From contig NZ_CP045293.1 in the NCBI RefSeq assembly GCF_009363075.1, forward strand, positions 1,302,001 to 1,366,000: a DNA stretch of 64,000 nucleotides, read 5' to 3'. The notes beneath the pieces were generated by a model. It did no database searches and was not told where the DNA came from. It saw nothing but the letters and a program-made list of their open reading frames with translations. The DNA comes from Paenibacillus guangzhouensis. Lineage in GTDB: Bacteria; Bacillota; Bacilli; Paenibacillales; Paenibacillaceae. Both the position numbers and the translations under genes were made by a program. This document shows positions 36,741 to 46,193 of this stretch, in pieces; the first letter of the stretch is position 1, and each line of letters opens with the position of its first letter.

Positions 36741-38468
36741 TTGAATGAACTGTTCGTAAAATGGGATGAGCTGGAGGATGAAGTGCTCATTCGAGAATCA
36801 AGAAATGGTCAGCAGGAAGCGTTCGGTGAGCTGGTGCGTCGGCATCGAGCGAAGGTATATGGCTACGCACAGTCCATTACCCAAGAAGCGTTTCTCGCCG
36901 AAGATATCGTGCAAGAAGCCCTGGTCCGTGCCTTTCTTAATCTTGGATCTCTCGTGGATACTGCACGATTCCTCCCTTGGCTGCATCGTATCGTGCGTAA
37001 TCAAGCCTATACGAAGCTGCGAAGCACATCGGTTACAAGAGAACGCGTTGCCAGCGGGATGGTCCGACTTGGAGATGATCGCGACGGAGAAGAGAACTGG
37101 CATGACATTGAATACATTCTCCATCGATTATCGAGAGCAACACCAGCCGAAGAGGATCATCGAACGAACCCTGAAGAGCGGCTAGTTCGACAGGAGCTCC
37201 TCGAGATGATCAGCGGAATGCTCCGATGTCTGAAGCAAAAGGAACGGATCGTCTTCGAATCGCATTTCTTCGATCAGCTGTCACCACAGGAGATCGCGCG
37301 TCTGTTCAACTTGTCACATGCCAATGTGTATCAGATTCTATCCCGCTCTAGGAAGAAAGTCATTCAAGAGAGAGTTCGTGTCGTTGTTGATGACTATGTG
37401 AAATCGAGAAAGGATATGAACCAAATGAAAAAAGTTATCTTAAACCCTTCCCAAGCAAAAACGGAGTACAGCTGGACATCCGCGGCGACAGTGATGAATC
37501 AGATGATTTCATTTACGGGACGCAAGGTATCGCTTCCAGCCGTGATGGGTTATTCGGGACATGCTTTTCGAATCAACATTATTCCGGAAGATATTCATAT
37601 TGCAGGGCCGACATGCTTCTTCTTCGATTGCATTCTCACCAAAGGGTTGAAAAATCTAGGATACGATGCGCGAGCCGTAGTTGGGATCAAACCAGCGATG
37701 GGTCCTAACACTAACTTGGCAGATCCGGCACTATTGACGACAGCTGCGAAAGAAAAGAGAGAAATTCATCAAGCGCTGCCTGAAGCGTTGGAGCTAATCC
37801 ATCGGTCGATTGACCGTGGTCTGCCTGTCTTAACTTGGGATACGTTCATACCTGAATTCGGGTTGATCTACGGTTATGATGATGAACAGCGCCTTCTCAC
37901 GGTTCATGAATGCGGTAAAGACGATACCGTTCCCTATGAACATTTAGGTCGAGGCATTCTAGAGGATTTGTTCGTACTCGCGATCGAAGAACAGCAAGCA
38001 TTCGATGAACGTTCGGCGCTGCGGGGTGCACTAGAGATGATCCTAGATCACTATCATGGTCGTGAAGTACAATGTATGAATGCGATTCATGGTCTGAAGG
38101 CATATTCGGTGTGGATCGACGCCTTCCGTGGCGGTAAGATCGAGCCGAATGGCAATGCCTATAATACCGTTGTGCTCTGGGATGCGCGCAGGCATGCCGC
38201 AGCATTCCTGAACGAACTCGCGGATTCATGGATAGGTGATACGCCGTTAGACGTGAACATGAGAGAGTGGAGCCTGGCAGCGGCGGGAATTTATTCGCAG
38301 ATTTCGGAGCACTTGCAGGAGATGCACCAGATGTTCCCATTCCCGATGGGTGGGGAGCCGAATGATCCTGCCCGTGCAACGCGTTCGATCCAGATTCTGC
38401 AATCCGTAGAAGCGCTTGAGCATGAAGCTGTGGCCACATTAGAGCAAATGTATAAGGCATTGCAATAA
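36741..38468 (+). CDS. ECF-type sigma factor fused to a BtrH-like domain
   Basis: About 575 residues. Region 2 is at about 20-95 (EAFGELVRRHRAKVYGYAQS, LAEDIVQEALVRAFLNL, FLPWLHRIVRNQAY). Region 4 is at about 155-210 (LKQKERIVFESHFFDQLSPQ, then HANVYQILSRSRKKV). The C-terminal about 330 residues resemble the BtrH N-terminal/papain-like family (MGYSGHAFRINIIPEDIH, AGPTCFFFDCI, VLTWDTFIPEFGLIYGYDD). AGGTG 6 nt before TTG 36741 favours that start over an upstream TTG at 36654. No anti-sigma gene is adjacent, so the extra domain may regulate the sigma factor by binding a small molecule or peptide. Two ABC exporter genes follow. Confidence 0.8.
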   Translation: MNELFVKWDELEDEVLIRESRNGQQEAFGELVRRHRAKVYGYAQSITQEAFLAEDIVQEALVRAFLNLGSLVDTARFLPWLHRIVRNQAYTKLRSTSVTRERVASGMVRLGDDRDGEENWHDIEYILHRLSRATPAEEDHRTNPEERLVRQELLEMISGMLRCLKQKERIVFESHFFDQLSPQEIARLFNLSHANVYQILSRSRKKVIQERVRVVVDDYVKSRKDMNQMKKVILNPSQAKTEYSWTSAATVMNQMISFTGRKVSLPAVMGYSGHAFRINIIPEDIHIAGPTCFFFDCILTKGLKNLGYDARAVVGIKPAMGPNTNLADPALLTTAAKEKREIHQALPEALELIHRSIDRGLPVLTWDTFIPEFGLIYGYDDEQRLLTVHECGKDDTVPYEHLGRGILEDLFVLAIEEQQAFDERSALRGALEMILDHYHGREVQCMNAIHGLKAYSVWIDAFRGGKIEPNGNAYNTVVLWDARRHAAAFLNELADSWIGDTPLDVNMREWSLAAAGIYSQISEHLQEMHQMFPFPMGGEPNDPARATRSIQILQSVEALEHEAVATLEQMYKALQ

Positions 38469-38487
38469 ATAATTAGAAATTCACATG

Positions 38488-38523
38488 AAAAAAGCTTAGT
38501 CCAACAATGGATTAAGCTTTTTT
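38488..38523 (+). terminator. Terminator after the sigma-BtrH gene
   Basis: AAAAAGCTTA, CCA and TGG, then TAAGCTTTTTT. The T run follows a strong stem. Confidence 0.85.
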
Positions 38524-38542
38524 GGGGTAGGAATGATGGCAT

Positions 38543-38619
38543 AAAAAAAGACACCTCGTGGCGTCACATTTACGTTTCTGGGTGGGATCAAATAGAGACT
38601 ACCTATCCCGGCTCCCGAT
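38543..38619 (-). ncRNA. Candidate small RNA
   Basis: On the minus strand a TAGACT (38654-38649), 17-bp spacer, TATACT (38631-38626) promoter precedes a possible 77-nt transcript. It folds as GGGATAG with CTAT-TTG-ATCCC and ends in the terminator GACGCC-ACGA-GGTGTC followed by seven T. No coding capacity or known family is recognised. Confidence 0.45.
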
Positions 38620-38728
38620 AATATTAGTATAAACTGGGATTTATTATAAGTCTATACTTTTAGCGAAATTTCCTATATTTTATTCTATGCGGCTGCAAAA
38701 ACATACGAAATGGCAGGTGATTCATGGA

Positions 38729-40474
38729 ATGGTTGATAGTTTTCGTCATGCTGGCCAAATCTTAATCCGAATGGAGCGGCGTCCTGTGATTGTCTTAGCG
38801 GTCATGATGATCTTGATCGGTCTCATGATGCCATTCGAGCTCCTGCTGGTACAATCCTTTGTCGACCAACTAGGGTCATGGTCGTCCACAGACGCAATTC
38901 ATTCACTTTTCACGTCGGTTGTATGGCTCGGTGTTCTTATGTTGATTCAGAATATCGTGCTTGGTGTTCCTGTCCCGCTCGCCATGACGCGTCTGAATGA
39001 GATCGGTACGCTGGAAGAACGACGATTAGTTCTGGAGAAGACGGGCAGGCTACCACTTCTGTCGATTGAATCTGCGAAGGTGAAAGATTTGCGCGAACGT
39101 GCCATTCAAACCTCAATTTATGAGACATATTATACCGGTCTACAGATTGTTCAGGTATCGTTACAAATAGTCGTCCTGATGTTCCTCATGCTTCATTTCG
39201 GGCAATGGATATCCGTTGTTGCGGTAATTGCTTCTGCAATCTTACTATCCTACGTTTCTGCGAGGTCGGCAGCGAATCTCGAGCAAGTACAACGTGAGCA
39301 AGCCCCTCGCCGCAGATTGATTAGCTACTATGCAGATCTGATGACGGAACGTTCGAGTGCGAAGGAAGTACGATTATTCGGGCTTCATTCTCTGTTCAGC
39401 AAAAGATGGCGTACGTTATATCAGCAGCAATCAAAGGAGACGACAGGTGGTGTTCGAGCATCCGAAATGCGTAAGTTAGGTCCTGAGTTGTTGATGGCCG
39501 TGATAGCTGGTATGGTTCTAGCGGTTACAATATTACAACCTGATGCAGGGCTGTTGACCGCGGGGGATGTTACACTCCTGTATCTCGCATTGACAACGGT
39601 ATTGTCCCAATTGCCAGGATTAATCCAACAAGTGACAGCTATGCATCGGCATGCCATGAAATGGAAGGATTTTCGGACATACCTAGAGCTTGAGGAAGAA
39701 CAAGGTGTACGATCGATTCGTGAGGCAGAGTGTTACCGTGAGGCTAACCTCCAATTGGACGTTCAGGGACTTAGGTTCCGTTATCCTGGTCGGGATGCCG
39801 ATTCCCTTCATGGCATCGACTTAACCATTCCTTCGGGGTGTCGTGTTGCTGTTGTTGGTGAGAACGGTTCAGGCAAATCCACTTTGGTTAAAATACTCCT
39901 TGGCCTATATTCTCCGGATGCCGGGGAGATCCGATGGTCGGATACCAGCGGGAAGAATGATGTTGGGCAGGGGAGCGTTAAGATGTCTGCTGTGCTTCAA
40001 GATTTTACGCGGCTTCATATTACACTACGAGAGAATGTCGGACTTGGGCAGGTAGAACGTATGACACTGGATAGAAGCCTGCTCGATACCTTGCAAATCG
40101 CGGGGAGTAAATACACCGATCTCGATATGCAGCTTGGTGTTCCTTTTGGCGGAATAGATCCCTCGGGCGGCGAGTGGCAGAAAATCGCTACCGCACGTGC
40201 ATTCCTTCCGAATGCTTCATTTATCGTATTCGATGAGCCTACTGCAGCCTTAGACCCGCAAGCGGAGAAAGCCGTATTCGAACAGTTTATGCGTTTGACA
40301 TATGGTCGTTCCGCGTTGTTCATCACACATCGTCTTGGCGCAGCAAGAATGGCAGATATGATCTTGGTCATGCAGGGTGGACGTATCGTTGAAAGGGGAT
40401 CGCACGAAGATCTGATGAAGGAGAATGGTCCGTATCGCCGGATGTTCGATGTGCAAGCATCCTGGTATGCCTAA
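38729..40474 (+). CDS. ABC exporter half-transporter (permease-ATPase)
   Basis: About 581 residues. An N-terminal type-1 exporter membrane domain (about 1-300) is followed by an ATPase with Walker [13 protein letters not shown], signature [15 protein letters not shown] and Walker [17 protein letters not shown] 38729 follows AGGTG by 9 nt; the frame is open to 38687 but without an RBS there. It forms a pair with the next gene (21 bp), probably a heterodimer. Substrate unknown. The sigma-BtrH gene upstream may control it, which is an inference. Confidence 0.88.
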   Translation: MVDSFRHAGQILIRMERRPVIVLAVMMILIGLMMPFELLLVQSFVDQLGSWSSTDAIHSLFTSVVWLGVLMLIQNIVLGVPVPLAMTRLNEIGTLEERRLVLEKTGRLPLLSIESAKVKDLRERAIQTSIYETYYTGLQIVQVSLQIVVLMFLMLHFGQWISVVAVIASAILLSYVSARSAANLEQVQREQAPRRRLISYYADLMTERSSAKEVRLFGLHSLFSKRWRTLYQQQSKETTGGVRASEMRKLGPELLMAVIAGMVLAVTILQPDAGLLTAGDVTLLYLALTTVLSQLPGLIQQVTAMHRHAMKWKDFRTYLELEEEQGVRSIREAECYREANLQLDVQGLRFRYPGRDADSLHGIDLTIPSGCRVAVVGENGSGKSTLVKILLGLYSPDAGEIRWSDTSGKNDVGQGSVKMSAVLQDFTRLHITLRENVGLGQVERMTLDRSLLDTLQIAGSKYTDLDMQLGVPFGGIDPSGGEWQKIATARAFLPNASFIVFDEPTAALDPQAEKAVFEQFMRLTYGRSALFITHRLGAARMADMILVMQGGRIVERGSHEDLMKENGPYRRMFDVQASWYA

Positions 40475-40495
40475 TGGAGATGAGGGGGAACGGTG

Positions 40496-42325
40496 ATGAT
40501 GAATCAAAATCGATCGAATGTTGGGGGCAGTATGATTCGATTATTATACCGTATATGGCGGGTAATGCCGATGTTAGCTTCGGGATGGCTCGGAATACCA
40601 CTCTTGCTCGGATTACTGATCATCCCTAGCTATGCTGCACATCGGTCATTGATTGATGTTTTCGTACATAGCGGAGTGGGGGAACGGACGTGGTTGAAGG
40701 TATGGGAGCAGACATGGCCGCTGCTGGCTATTTTTACAGGGATATCGGTGTTGCGTGTCACGCTCACGGCGATCCAAGCCTTGTTGGATGCTAAATTTCA
40801 AGATCGAGCAACGATGCATATTCAAACAGAGGTGTATGAGCGGTCCTCCCGCGTATCATTAGAACAGTTAGAGCAGCCGGCGTACTACAATCGGCTTCAA
40901 CGTGCCAAGGGGGTTGCGGGAGCGGATTTGTTCGGCGTACTTCAGCAGTTTATTCTGCTTGTGCGTATGATCTTCGAAATCATCGGGCTGATGTTTGTGT
41001 TATGGCTGGCTGATCCGATCATTGGGGTGGGTATGGTGTTGATCTTTGCGGTGTCTTTCGCAGTCCGGCTGGAGTCCGATATTGTCGTGCGGCGCGTGAA
41101 CCGTGATCTCACATTCGCTGGAAGACAATCGGATTATTTACATGACATGCTGACGCGTCCGGAGACGGTGAAAGAGATGCGGATATTCGATTCGCTGGAT
41201 TATTTGATCGGCAAATGGAAGGGCAAGATGCGCGAGTCCTTAGCAACCCGGATGGACGCTCGCCGCCGAGAGATCCACCATGGTATTTTCGTTTCAACTG
41301 TACAAATTGTAGGACTCATCGGCGTCTTAATGTGGATGGTGCTGCAGATGCGTTCAGGAGCTTTTACAGCAGGGAGCTTCCTTATTGTATTCTTGGCCCT
41401 ACGGCAAGCGTACAGCTTATCGGCGCGAATGGCATTTCCGGTTAGTAAGATCATCCATCAGGGAGCTAAAATCAGTGATCTGGTGGAATTTCTGCGGGAT
41501 GACCCGTCAAATACGAAGTATTTTGTGGAAGAGAATGATGCTAGTTATGTAGGACCTAGTGACAATGCTCTCATCTGCATGGATCATGTGACTTATCAAT
41601 ACCCAAATGGGGATCAACCAGTGTTAAATGACATTCATTTTACTTTGCATCCGGGAGAGACAGTGGCGCTGGTCGGAGAGAATGGTGCGGGCAAGTCCAC
41701 CTTCGTTCGACTTCTATTAGGACTTTATCAACCAACGAACGGGAAAATGTTATGGGATGGAAAGGATTATCGGGAGATGGACTCCAAGTTGCTTCGAAGG
41801 TCGATGTCCGCTGTCTTCCAGGATTTTGTCCGGTACGAGACGTCAGTTAGAGATAATGTTGCTGCTGGCATGTCGGAGGCTGCCAATGAGGAAGGACTTC
41901 GTCGCGCTCTGCAAAAGAGTGGTGCGGCAGAATTAGTCGACTTGCTAGGCGGACTCGATGCACAAGTCGGTATGCTCGCATCCGGCGGACGTGAGCTCAG
42001 CGGCGGTCAGTGGCAACGGCTTGCGGTAGCAAGAGCCGCAGTTCGAGATACCCCGCTATTAGTTCTTGATGAGCCAACTGCTGCGCTCGATCCGCAGCTT
42101 GAGATGGATCTCTATCATCATTTTCGTGAGATGGCACAAGGCAAAACCGTATTGCTCGTCTCTCATCGTCTTGGCTGGGCACGACATGCGGATCGGATCG
42201 TTGTGCTCCGACAGGGAAGAATCGTAGAAGAAGGCACACATGAAGCGTTAGTGGCGATGAATGGGGAGTATGCGGGGATGTTCCGAGTACAGGCGGAATG
42301 GTATCGAGCTTTGGAATCATGTTAG
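40496..42325 (+). CDS. ABC exporter half-transporter (permease-ATPase)
   Basis: About 609 residues. Membrane domain at about 1-320, then Walker A GENGAGKSTFVRLLLG, signature ELSGGQWQRLAVARA, Walker [14 protein letters not shown] and the switch histidine in LVSHRLG. GAGGGGG lies before tandem ATGs (40496/40499). It lies 21 bp after the first half-transporter. Unlike its partner it has a canonical LSGGQ, which is often seen in heterodimeric exporters. Cargo may be a peptide or drug. Confidence 0.88.
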   Translation: MMNQNRSNVGGSMIRLLYRIWRVMPMLASGWLGIPLLLGLLIIPSYAAHRSLIDVFVHSGVGERTWLKVWEQTWPLLAIFTGISVLRVTLTAIQALLDAKFQDRATMHIQTEVYERSSRVSLEQLEQPAYYNRLQRAKGVAGADLFGVLQQFILLVRMIFEIIGLMFVLWLADPIIGVGMVLIFAVSFAVRLESDIVVRRVNRDLTFAGRQSDYLHDMLTRPETVKEMRIFDSLDYLIGKWKGKMRESLATRMDARRREIHHGIFVSTVQIVGLIGVLMWMVLQMRSGAFTAGSFLIVFLALRQAYSLSARMAFPVSKIIHQGAKISDLVEFLRDDPSNTKYFVEENDASYVGPSDNALICMDHVTYQYPNGDQPVLNDIHFTLHPGETVALVGENGAGKSTFVRLLLGLYQPTNGKMLWDGKDYREMDSKLLRRSMSAVFQDFVRYETSVRDNVAAGMSEAANEEGLRRALQKSGAAELVDLLGGLDAQVGMLASGGRELSGGQWQRLAVARAAVRDTPLLVLDEPTAALDPQLEMDLYHHFREMAQGKTVLLVSHRLGWARHADRIVVLRQGRIVEEGTHEALVAMNGEYAGMFRVQAEWYRALESC

Positions 42326-42407
42326 TGTGTGGTAGAATATGTAATAGGAATGAGAGTTTGTTGATTCGGGTCCATTTTTTGAATTCATGATCATGTACTA
42401 GAAGGAT

Positions 42408-42626
42408 GTGGTCCATATTCTCCCCGAAAAAAAGACTTTACTCCTCGGGATCTACTCATTGCCAGTCTTCATTCTACTTAGTAGTGCAATGATTATCGGG
42501 ACCCCCTATATGTTCGTAAGAATCATTAACCTTGTTGGGGTCATAGGGATATCAGCCTGCTGGGGCGCATTTATTCGTGAATGGTTCATTCAACGTAACC
42601 ACTCCAAATCGAAAGAAACGAGGTAA
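42408..42626 (+). CDS. Small two-helix membrane protein
   Basis: 72 residues with two hydrophobic segments (LLLGIYSLPVFILLSSAMII and IINLVGVIGISACWGAFI) and a charged tail. The GTG at 42408 lies only one base after AAGGA, so the exact start is uncertain. Stop is 2 bp before the next ATG, indicating coupling. No family recognised. Confidence 0.5.
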   Translation: MVHILPEKKTLLLGIYSLPVFILLSSAMIIGTPYMFVRIINLVGVIGISACWGAFIREWFIQRNHSKSKETR

Positions 42627-42628
42627 CC

Positions 42629-43036
42629 ATGGCATACAACTCGGAAATCACCATGACTGAAATAAACAGATTGATCCGCTATATCGACTATTTTCGTGAA
42701 CCCAATCTTCGCTGTAACCATGATGCTGGTGGGTATCCAATCGAGAGCGAAGCATTGTGCGAGTTCCGTCGAGTGCTCGCGGATACCGGGTTCTTGCTTG
42801 TGTTCAACTGGAGAGCTTGGTTAGAGGAGAACGAGGTTTATCGTAATCTCGATCACGATATCGATGAGAATCTGCAGTATGCCGATGTGGAGACGCTGAG
42901 AAAGCTGATGACCTGCTATGTTCGCGGGGATCGGTTCACCGAAGGACTTTTTAAGCATGTGGTGTTGAAGGGCCATGTTGCGAAGATTCTATTACGATTA
43001 GAAGAAATAGCTCGAGAAGAAACAACAAACCCTTAG
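42629..43036 (+). CDS. DUF6508-family protein
   Basis: 135 residues. The pattern FNWRAWLEENEVYRN, ADVETLRKLMTCYVRGDRF and EGLFKHVVLKGHVAKILLRL matches the DUF6508 family, of unknown function. It is coupled to the small membrane protein and ends at a bidirectional terminator. Confidence 0.72.
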   Translation: MAYNSEITMTEINRLIRYIDYFREPNLRCNHDAGGYPIESEALCEFRRVLADTGFLLVFNWRAWLEENEVYRNLDHDIDENLQYADVETLRKLMTCYVRGDRFTEGLFKHVVLKGHVAKILLRLEEIAREETTNP

Positions 43037-43060
43037 TCCGGTTCATGCCGACTAAGGGTT
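43027..43060. terminator. Bidirectional terminator
   Basis: AACCCTTAGTC and GACTAAGGGTT with short loop, between the convergent DUF6508 and sulfatase genes. Confidence 0.8.
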
Positions 43061-43071
43061 CTTATTGTTGA

Positions 43072-44493
43072 TTAATCTACATCAAGGACATATCGATCAT
43101 CTTGGACCTCGGCTTGAAGCCGATGGAGTTCATCTTTCAAAGATTTCACAATCTCGGCGTATGCTGGATTCCCATATACGTTATTCATCTCAGCTGGATC
43201 GTTCGCTAAGTCGAACAGTTCCCATTCCGGTTGGTTGGACTCGTCCAGGGTGCCTGGAACGCCTAGTCCGTCCGCATAATAATAAATCAATTTGTAGCGA
43301 TAGGTTCGCAAACCGTAATGCGAGTATACGTTATGATCAACACGGTGCATCCAATAACGGTAGTACATCGATGTCCGCCAGTCTGCGGGTTGTTCACCGC
43401 TCAAAACAGGCCGTAAGCTATGGCCTTGCATATCGTCAGGGATCGGTAATCCTGCATAATCGAGGAAGGTCGGCGCAAAGTCCACATTCAGGGACATCGT
43501 CTCTGTAACCAGTCCGGGCTTGATGCCTTGCTGATAACGAACAATGAACGGCATGCGAAGTGACTCTTCGTACATGAATCGCTTGTCATACCAGCCATGA
43601 TCGCCGAGGAAGAAGCCTTGATCTGACGTGTAAATTACGATTGTATTATCCGCAGTACCCGTGTCGTCTAAGTAGTCGAGTAACCGGCCCACATTCTCAT
43701 CGATGGATGCGACGCAGCGCAAGTAGTCTTTAATGTATCGCTGGTACTTCCAACTCTTCGCTTGTTCCGGTGTCAAATGTTCCGGTGTCTCTTCCTTCAG
43801 ATCAATGAGCGTGAGATCACGATCCACCCGCATCGTAGCCTCTGCGGCTGCTGTTGCCCGCGTCGAATAATCGTCATGGAAAGTCTCTGGCTCCGGAATC
43901 GTGACATCTTCGTACAGCTTTGCATATTTAGCGCTTGGTTCCCATGGACGGTGAGGCGCTTTATGATGACACATGAGGAAGAAAGGTTTATCTGGATCCC
44001 GTCGATTCAACCAATCGATCGATAAATCGGTGATCACATCCGTTACATATCCGTCGTATACGCGATCTTGTCCCATCTCGGAGAAGGTCGGCTGGTGGTA
44101 TTCACCTTGCCCCCAGTTGCCAATCAACACGTTCCAATAATCGAACCCTGTGGGATCATAAATGCCCCCTTGACCAAGATGCCACTTGCCGATCATCCCC
44201 GTCTCATACCCGCCGGCTTGGAGCATTTTGGCGACGTGATCCTGTCTGCCGTCGAAACCCTCATACAATGTTCGAACGCCATTGAGATGATTATATTTCC
44301 CAGTCAGTATTGTCGCCCGACTAGGTGCACAGATCGAATTCGTGCAAAAGCAGTTGTCAAATCGGATACCTTCCTCCGCAATACGATCAATATTCGGCGT
44401 ATGATTAATGCGACCGCTGTAACAGCTCATCGCATGTGCTGCATGATCATCACTCATGATGAATAGAATATTCGGTCTTGTTGGCTGGTTCAT
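43072..44493 (-). CDS. Sulfatase (type I, arylsulfatase-like)
   Basis: 473 residues. The formylglycine signature is CAPSRATILTGKY, with Cys the residue to be modified. Metal ligands are in ILFIMSDDHAAHAMS and YTSDQGFFLGDHGW. No signal peptide, so cytoplasmic, and probably acting on sulfated sugars after uptake. GGGAGGT lies 9 nt before ATG 44493; the frame runs 17 codons further without an RBS. An anaerobic or oxygen-dependent maturase is needed and none is near. Divergent from an AraC regulator. Confidence 0.9.
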   Translation of the reverse strand: MNQPTRPNILFIMSDDHAAHAMSCYSGRINHTPNIDRIAEEGIRFDNCFCTNSICAPSRATILTGKYNHLNGVRTLYEGFDGRQDHVAKMLQAGGYETGMIGKWHLGQGGIYDPTGFDYWNVLIGNWGQGEYHQPTFSEMGQDRVYDGYVTDVITDLSIDWLNRRDPDKPFFLMCHHKAPHRPWEPSAKYAKLYEDVTIPEPETFHDDYSTRATAAAEATMRVDRDLTLIDLKEETPEHLTPEQAKSWKYQRYIKDYLRCVASIDENVGRLLDYLDDTGTADNTIVIYTSDQGFFLGDHGWYDKRFMYEESLRMPFIVRYQQGIKPGLVTETMSLNVDFAPTFLDYAGLPIPDDMQGHSLRPVLSGEQPADWRTSMYYRYWMHRVDHNVYSHYGLRTYRYKLIYYYADGLGVPGTLDESNQPEWELFDLANDPAEMNNVYGNPAYAEIVKSLKDELHRLQAEVQDDRYVLDVD

Positions 44494-44695
44494 CCGTCCG
44501 CTTACCTCCCATGTACTGTTTTCTTTTATTATAGGGAAGTCCATGGCGAAGTACGATGTACGTAATGCTGATGAGATGTACGAAACTACTGCATTTTTGA
44601 ATGCATCTTCTCCTAAAATAAAGTGTTATTCATTGCGTACAGACAGTAGGATTGCTATGCTGTAGTTAACTTTAAGGGATGGAGCGGGCATAGGA

Positions 44696-45484
44696 ATGTT
44701 CAAAATATTAGCAGTACATTATGATGATCGTATTCCAGATTGGCATACGGTTCAAGAACCGATTCCATACCATGTTATCGTACTGATGGTGGACGGAACG
44801 GTGAACTATTCGATTGATGGCGTGACGCATCGGGCAGAGGCAGGCGAGTTCTTATTCATTCCGAGAGGAACGGTAAGGTCGGGGAGCAACACCGAAGCAA
44901 CGCATCGCAAATACACGGTGTTGTTCAATCTCGAACATGATGGCGATTCGGAGGGGGAGCAATTGCTGCACTCCCATTTTCTACGCATGAAAATAAGCCA
45001 TTACGATTATGTGCTGAAACGGTTCGAGCGACTGTTCCAAGATCGATGGGAAGCGAGGCCTTATCATGAACCGATCTGTCTCGGCATTCTGATCGAGCTG
45101 CTTGGCATCGCGAAACGGGAGCCGGTTAGTCCAGCTGTATCGCCGATCAAGTTCTATTTGGCGCGCCAAGTTCAACAGGCATTGCAGCAGCGCTACCATG
45201 AATCGATTCACATTAACGATTTGGCGGCTCTGATCGGACGTTCACCGAATTATACGATCGCCATGTTCAAAAAAGCGATTGGCCTCACACCTATTGAATA
45301 CATGCATCAGCTGCGTGTGCAAGAAGCGAGCAGCTTGCTGCTCGAATCGAACATGAACGTAACGGAAATATCGGATTACCTAGGATTCTATGATACGTCG
45401 CATTTCAATCGGGTTTTCAAGAAAGTGATGAAAGAATCGCCTTCGGCTTATATCGCGAATCGGAAAGGGCTTGTAAGTCAATGA
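44696..45484 (+). CDS. AraC-family transcriptional regulator
   Basis: 262 residues. An N-terminal cupin-like sensor (TVNYSIDGVTHRAEAGEFLF) and a C-terminal double helix-turn-helix (INDLAALIGRSPNYTIAMFK and MNVTEISDYLGFYDTSHFNR). Divergent from the sulfatase gene, about 200 bp apart, so it probably activates that gene in response to a sugar. Confidence 0.9.
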   Translation: MFKILAVHYDDRIPDWHTVQEPIPYHVIVLMVDGTVNYSIDGVTHRAEAGEFLFIPRGTVRSGSNTEATHRKYTVLFNLEHDGDSEGEQLLHSHFLRMKISHYDYVLKRFERLFQDRWEARPYHEPICLGILIELLGIAKREPVSPAVSPIKFYLARQVQQALQQRYHESIHINDLAALIGRSPNYTIAMFKKAIGLTPIEYMHQLRVQEASSLLLESNMNVTEISDYLGFYDTSHFNRVFKKVMKESPSAYIANRKGLVSQ

Positions 45485-45695
45485 GAGAGAAGAGGGTATA
45501 TATCGGTCTTGTTGGATTACAGCTATGCATTTAGAGTCCATTTTTAGGAATATCCGCCGATTGAATTTGAGAGGTTTGTTGGATTTATCTGGTTGGCAGG
45601 ATAGCGTTGAAGTTTCACGAATACTCTATATATGGGATTATTTGTGAAATTCGTGAATAAGTCGTTAGGTGAAATCCCTGTAAATAATGTAAAGG
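45485..45695. other. Intergenic region ahead of the inverted gene
   Basis: Holds the hairpin site 45614-45675 and an unused strong RBS, AAAGGAG at 45691-45697, which is not followed by any start codon in the present orientation. Confidence 0.6.
45614..45675 (+). repeat. Cassette-boundary hairpin site 0
   Basis: Arms TTCACGAAT and ATTCGTGAA with 26-bp spacing, followed by CGTGAATAAGTCGTTAGGTG. The tail resembles the core motif shared by three downstream sites and fits the GTTRRRY form (GTTAGGT) of integron attC right-hand boxes. Confidence 0.5.
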
Positions 45696-45820
45696 AGCGA
45701 TCTACCATCAATAATTAAATCAGCAAATTTGGTGTTTTTATTCCCATCTTGGTCCGGATCAAACTCATCATATCGGCTTGAAGGCCTAATCTCTAAGTAA
45801 TTCAAGGTTTTCATATCGCT
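45696..45820. repeat. 6-bp inverted repeats bounding an inverted segment
   Basis: AGCGAT at 45696-45701 and ATCGCT at 45815-45820. Reversing the 113 bp between them restores RBS, ATG and an unbroken frame into the downstream ORF. No longer homology extends from the 6 bp. Confidence 0.75.
45702..45814 (-). pseudogene. Inverted 5' part of the split hypothetical gene
   Basis: Read on the minus strand from 45814 it begins ATG and codes MKTLNYLEIRPSSRYDEF, then DPDQDGNKNTKFADLIIDG, 37 codons without a stop. In inverted form the following bases continue as RSLYQ into the ATG at 45828. In its present orientation it has no RBS (none upstream on the minus strand) and runs out of frame into nothing meaningful, so it should not be expressed. 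Confidence 0.75.
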
Positions 45821-45827
45821 ATATCAA

Positions 45828-46148
45828 ATGCTCAGAAAGCATGATATGGTTCCATCACTAGGGTGGGGAAGTCAAGAACATCAGATAAACACGATTGATT
45901 ATTTTCTATTAAAGAAACAACACGACGATTTGTATTATCGATATCCCATACTAGTTTGCCCATGGTGCGGGGATGAAGAGTGTGGATTCATTTCGGTTTA
46001 TATTGAGAGGGAAGACGATATTATTATATGGCAAGACTTTAAGGTGGAGCCTAGCAATCAAAATATTAATATAGGACCTTTTTATTTTAAGTGGGAGAAC
46101 TATGAGAGAGCGATAAATGATACCTATGGAATAGCAGGAATTCAATAA
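45828..46148 (+). pseudogene. 3' part of the split hypothetical gene
   Basis: 106 codons, starting MLRKHDMVPSLGWGSQEH. The ATG has no RBS and is an internal methionine of the ancestral protein. A CPWCGDEECGF motif could bind zinc. Together with the inverted 5' segment it makes a 148-residue protein resembling a hypothetical family of Bacillota; function unknown. The reading frame is intact, so the inversion is recent, reversible, or under switching. Confidence 0.75.
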
Positions 46149-46193
46149 TATTCATTAAAGTATTTCAAAGGACAGGGACATTACCTTACACCA

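Noticed and set aside
37897-38460. Long minus-strand open frame (187 codons) inside the sigma-BtrH gene
   Set aside because: It is a shadow frame with unnatural composition and no RBS, and the plus-strand protein has clear domains.
45614-45657. TTCACGAAT/ATTCGTGAA as ends of an invertible segment
   Set aside because: The segment between them holds no promoter or coding sequence that gains meaning when flipped; the arms fit better as the stem of a cassette-type site.
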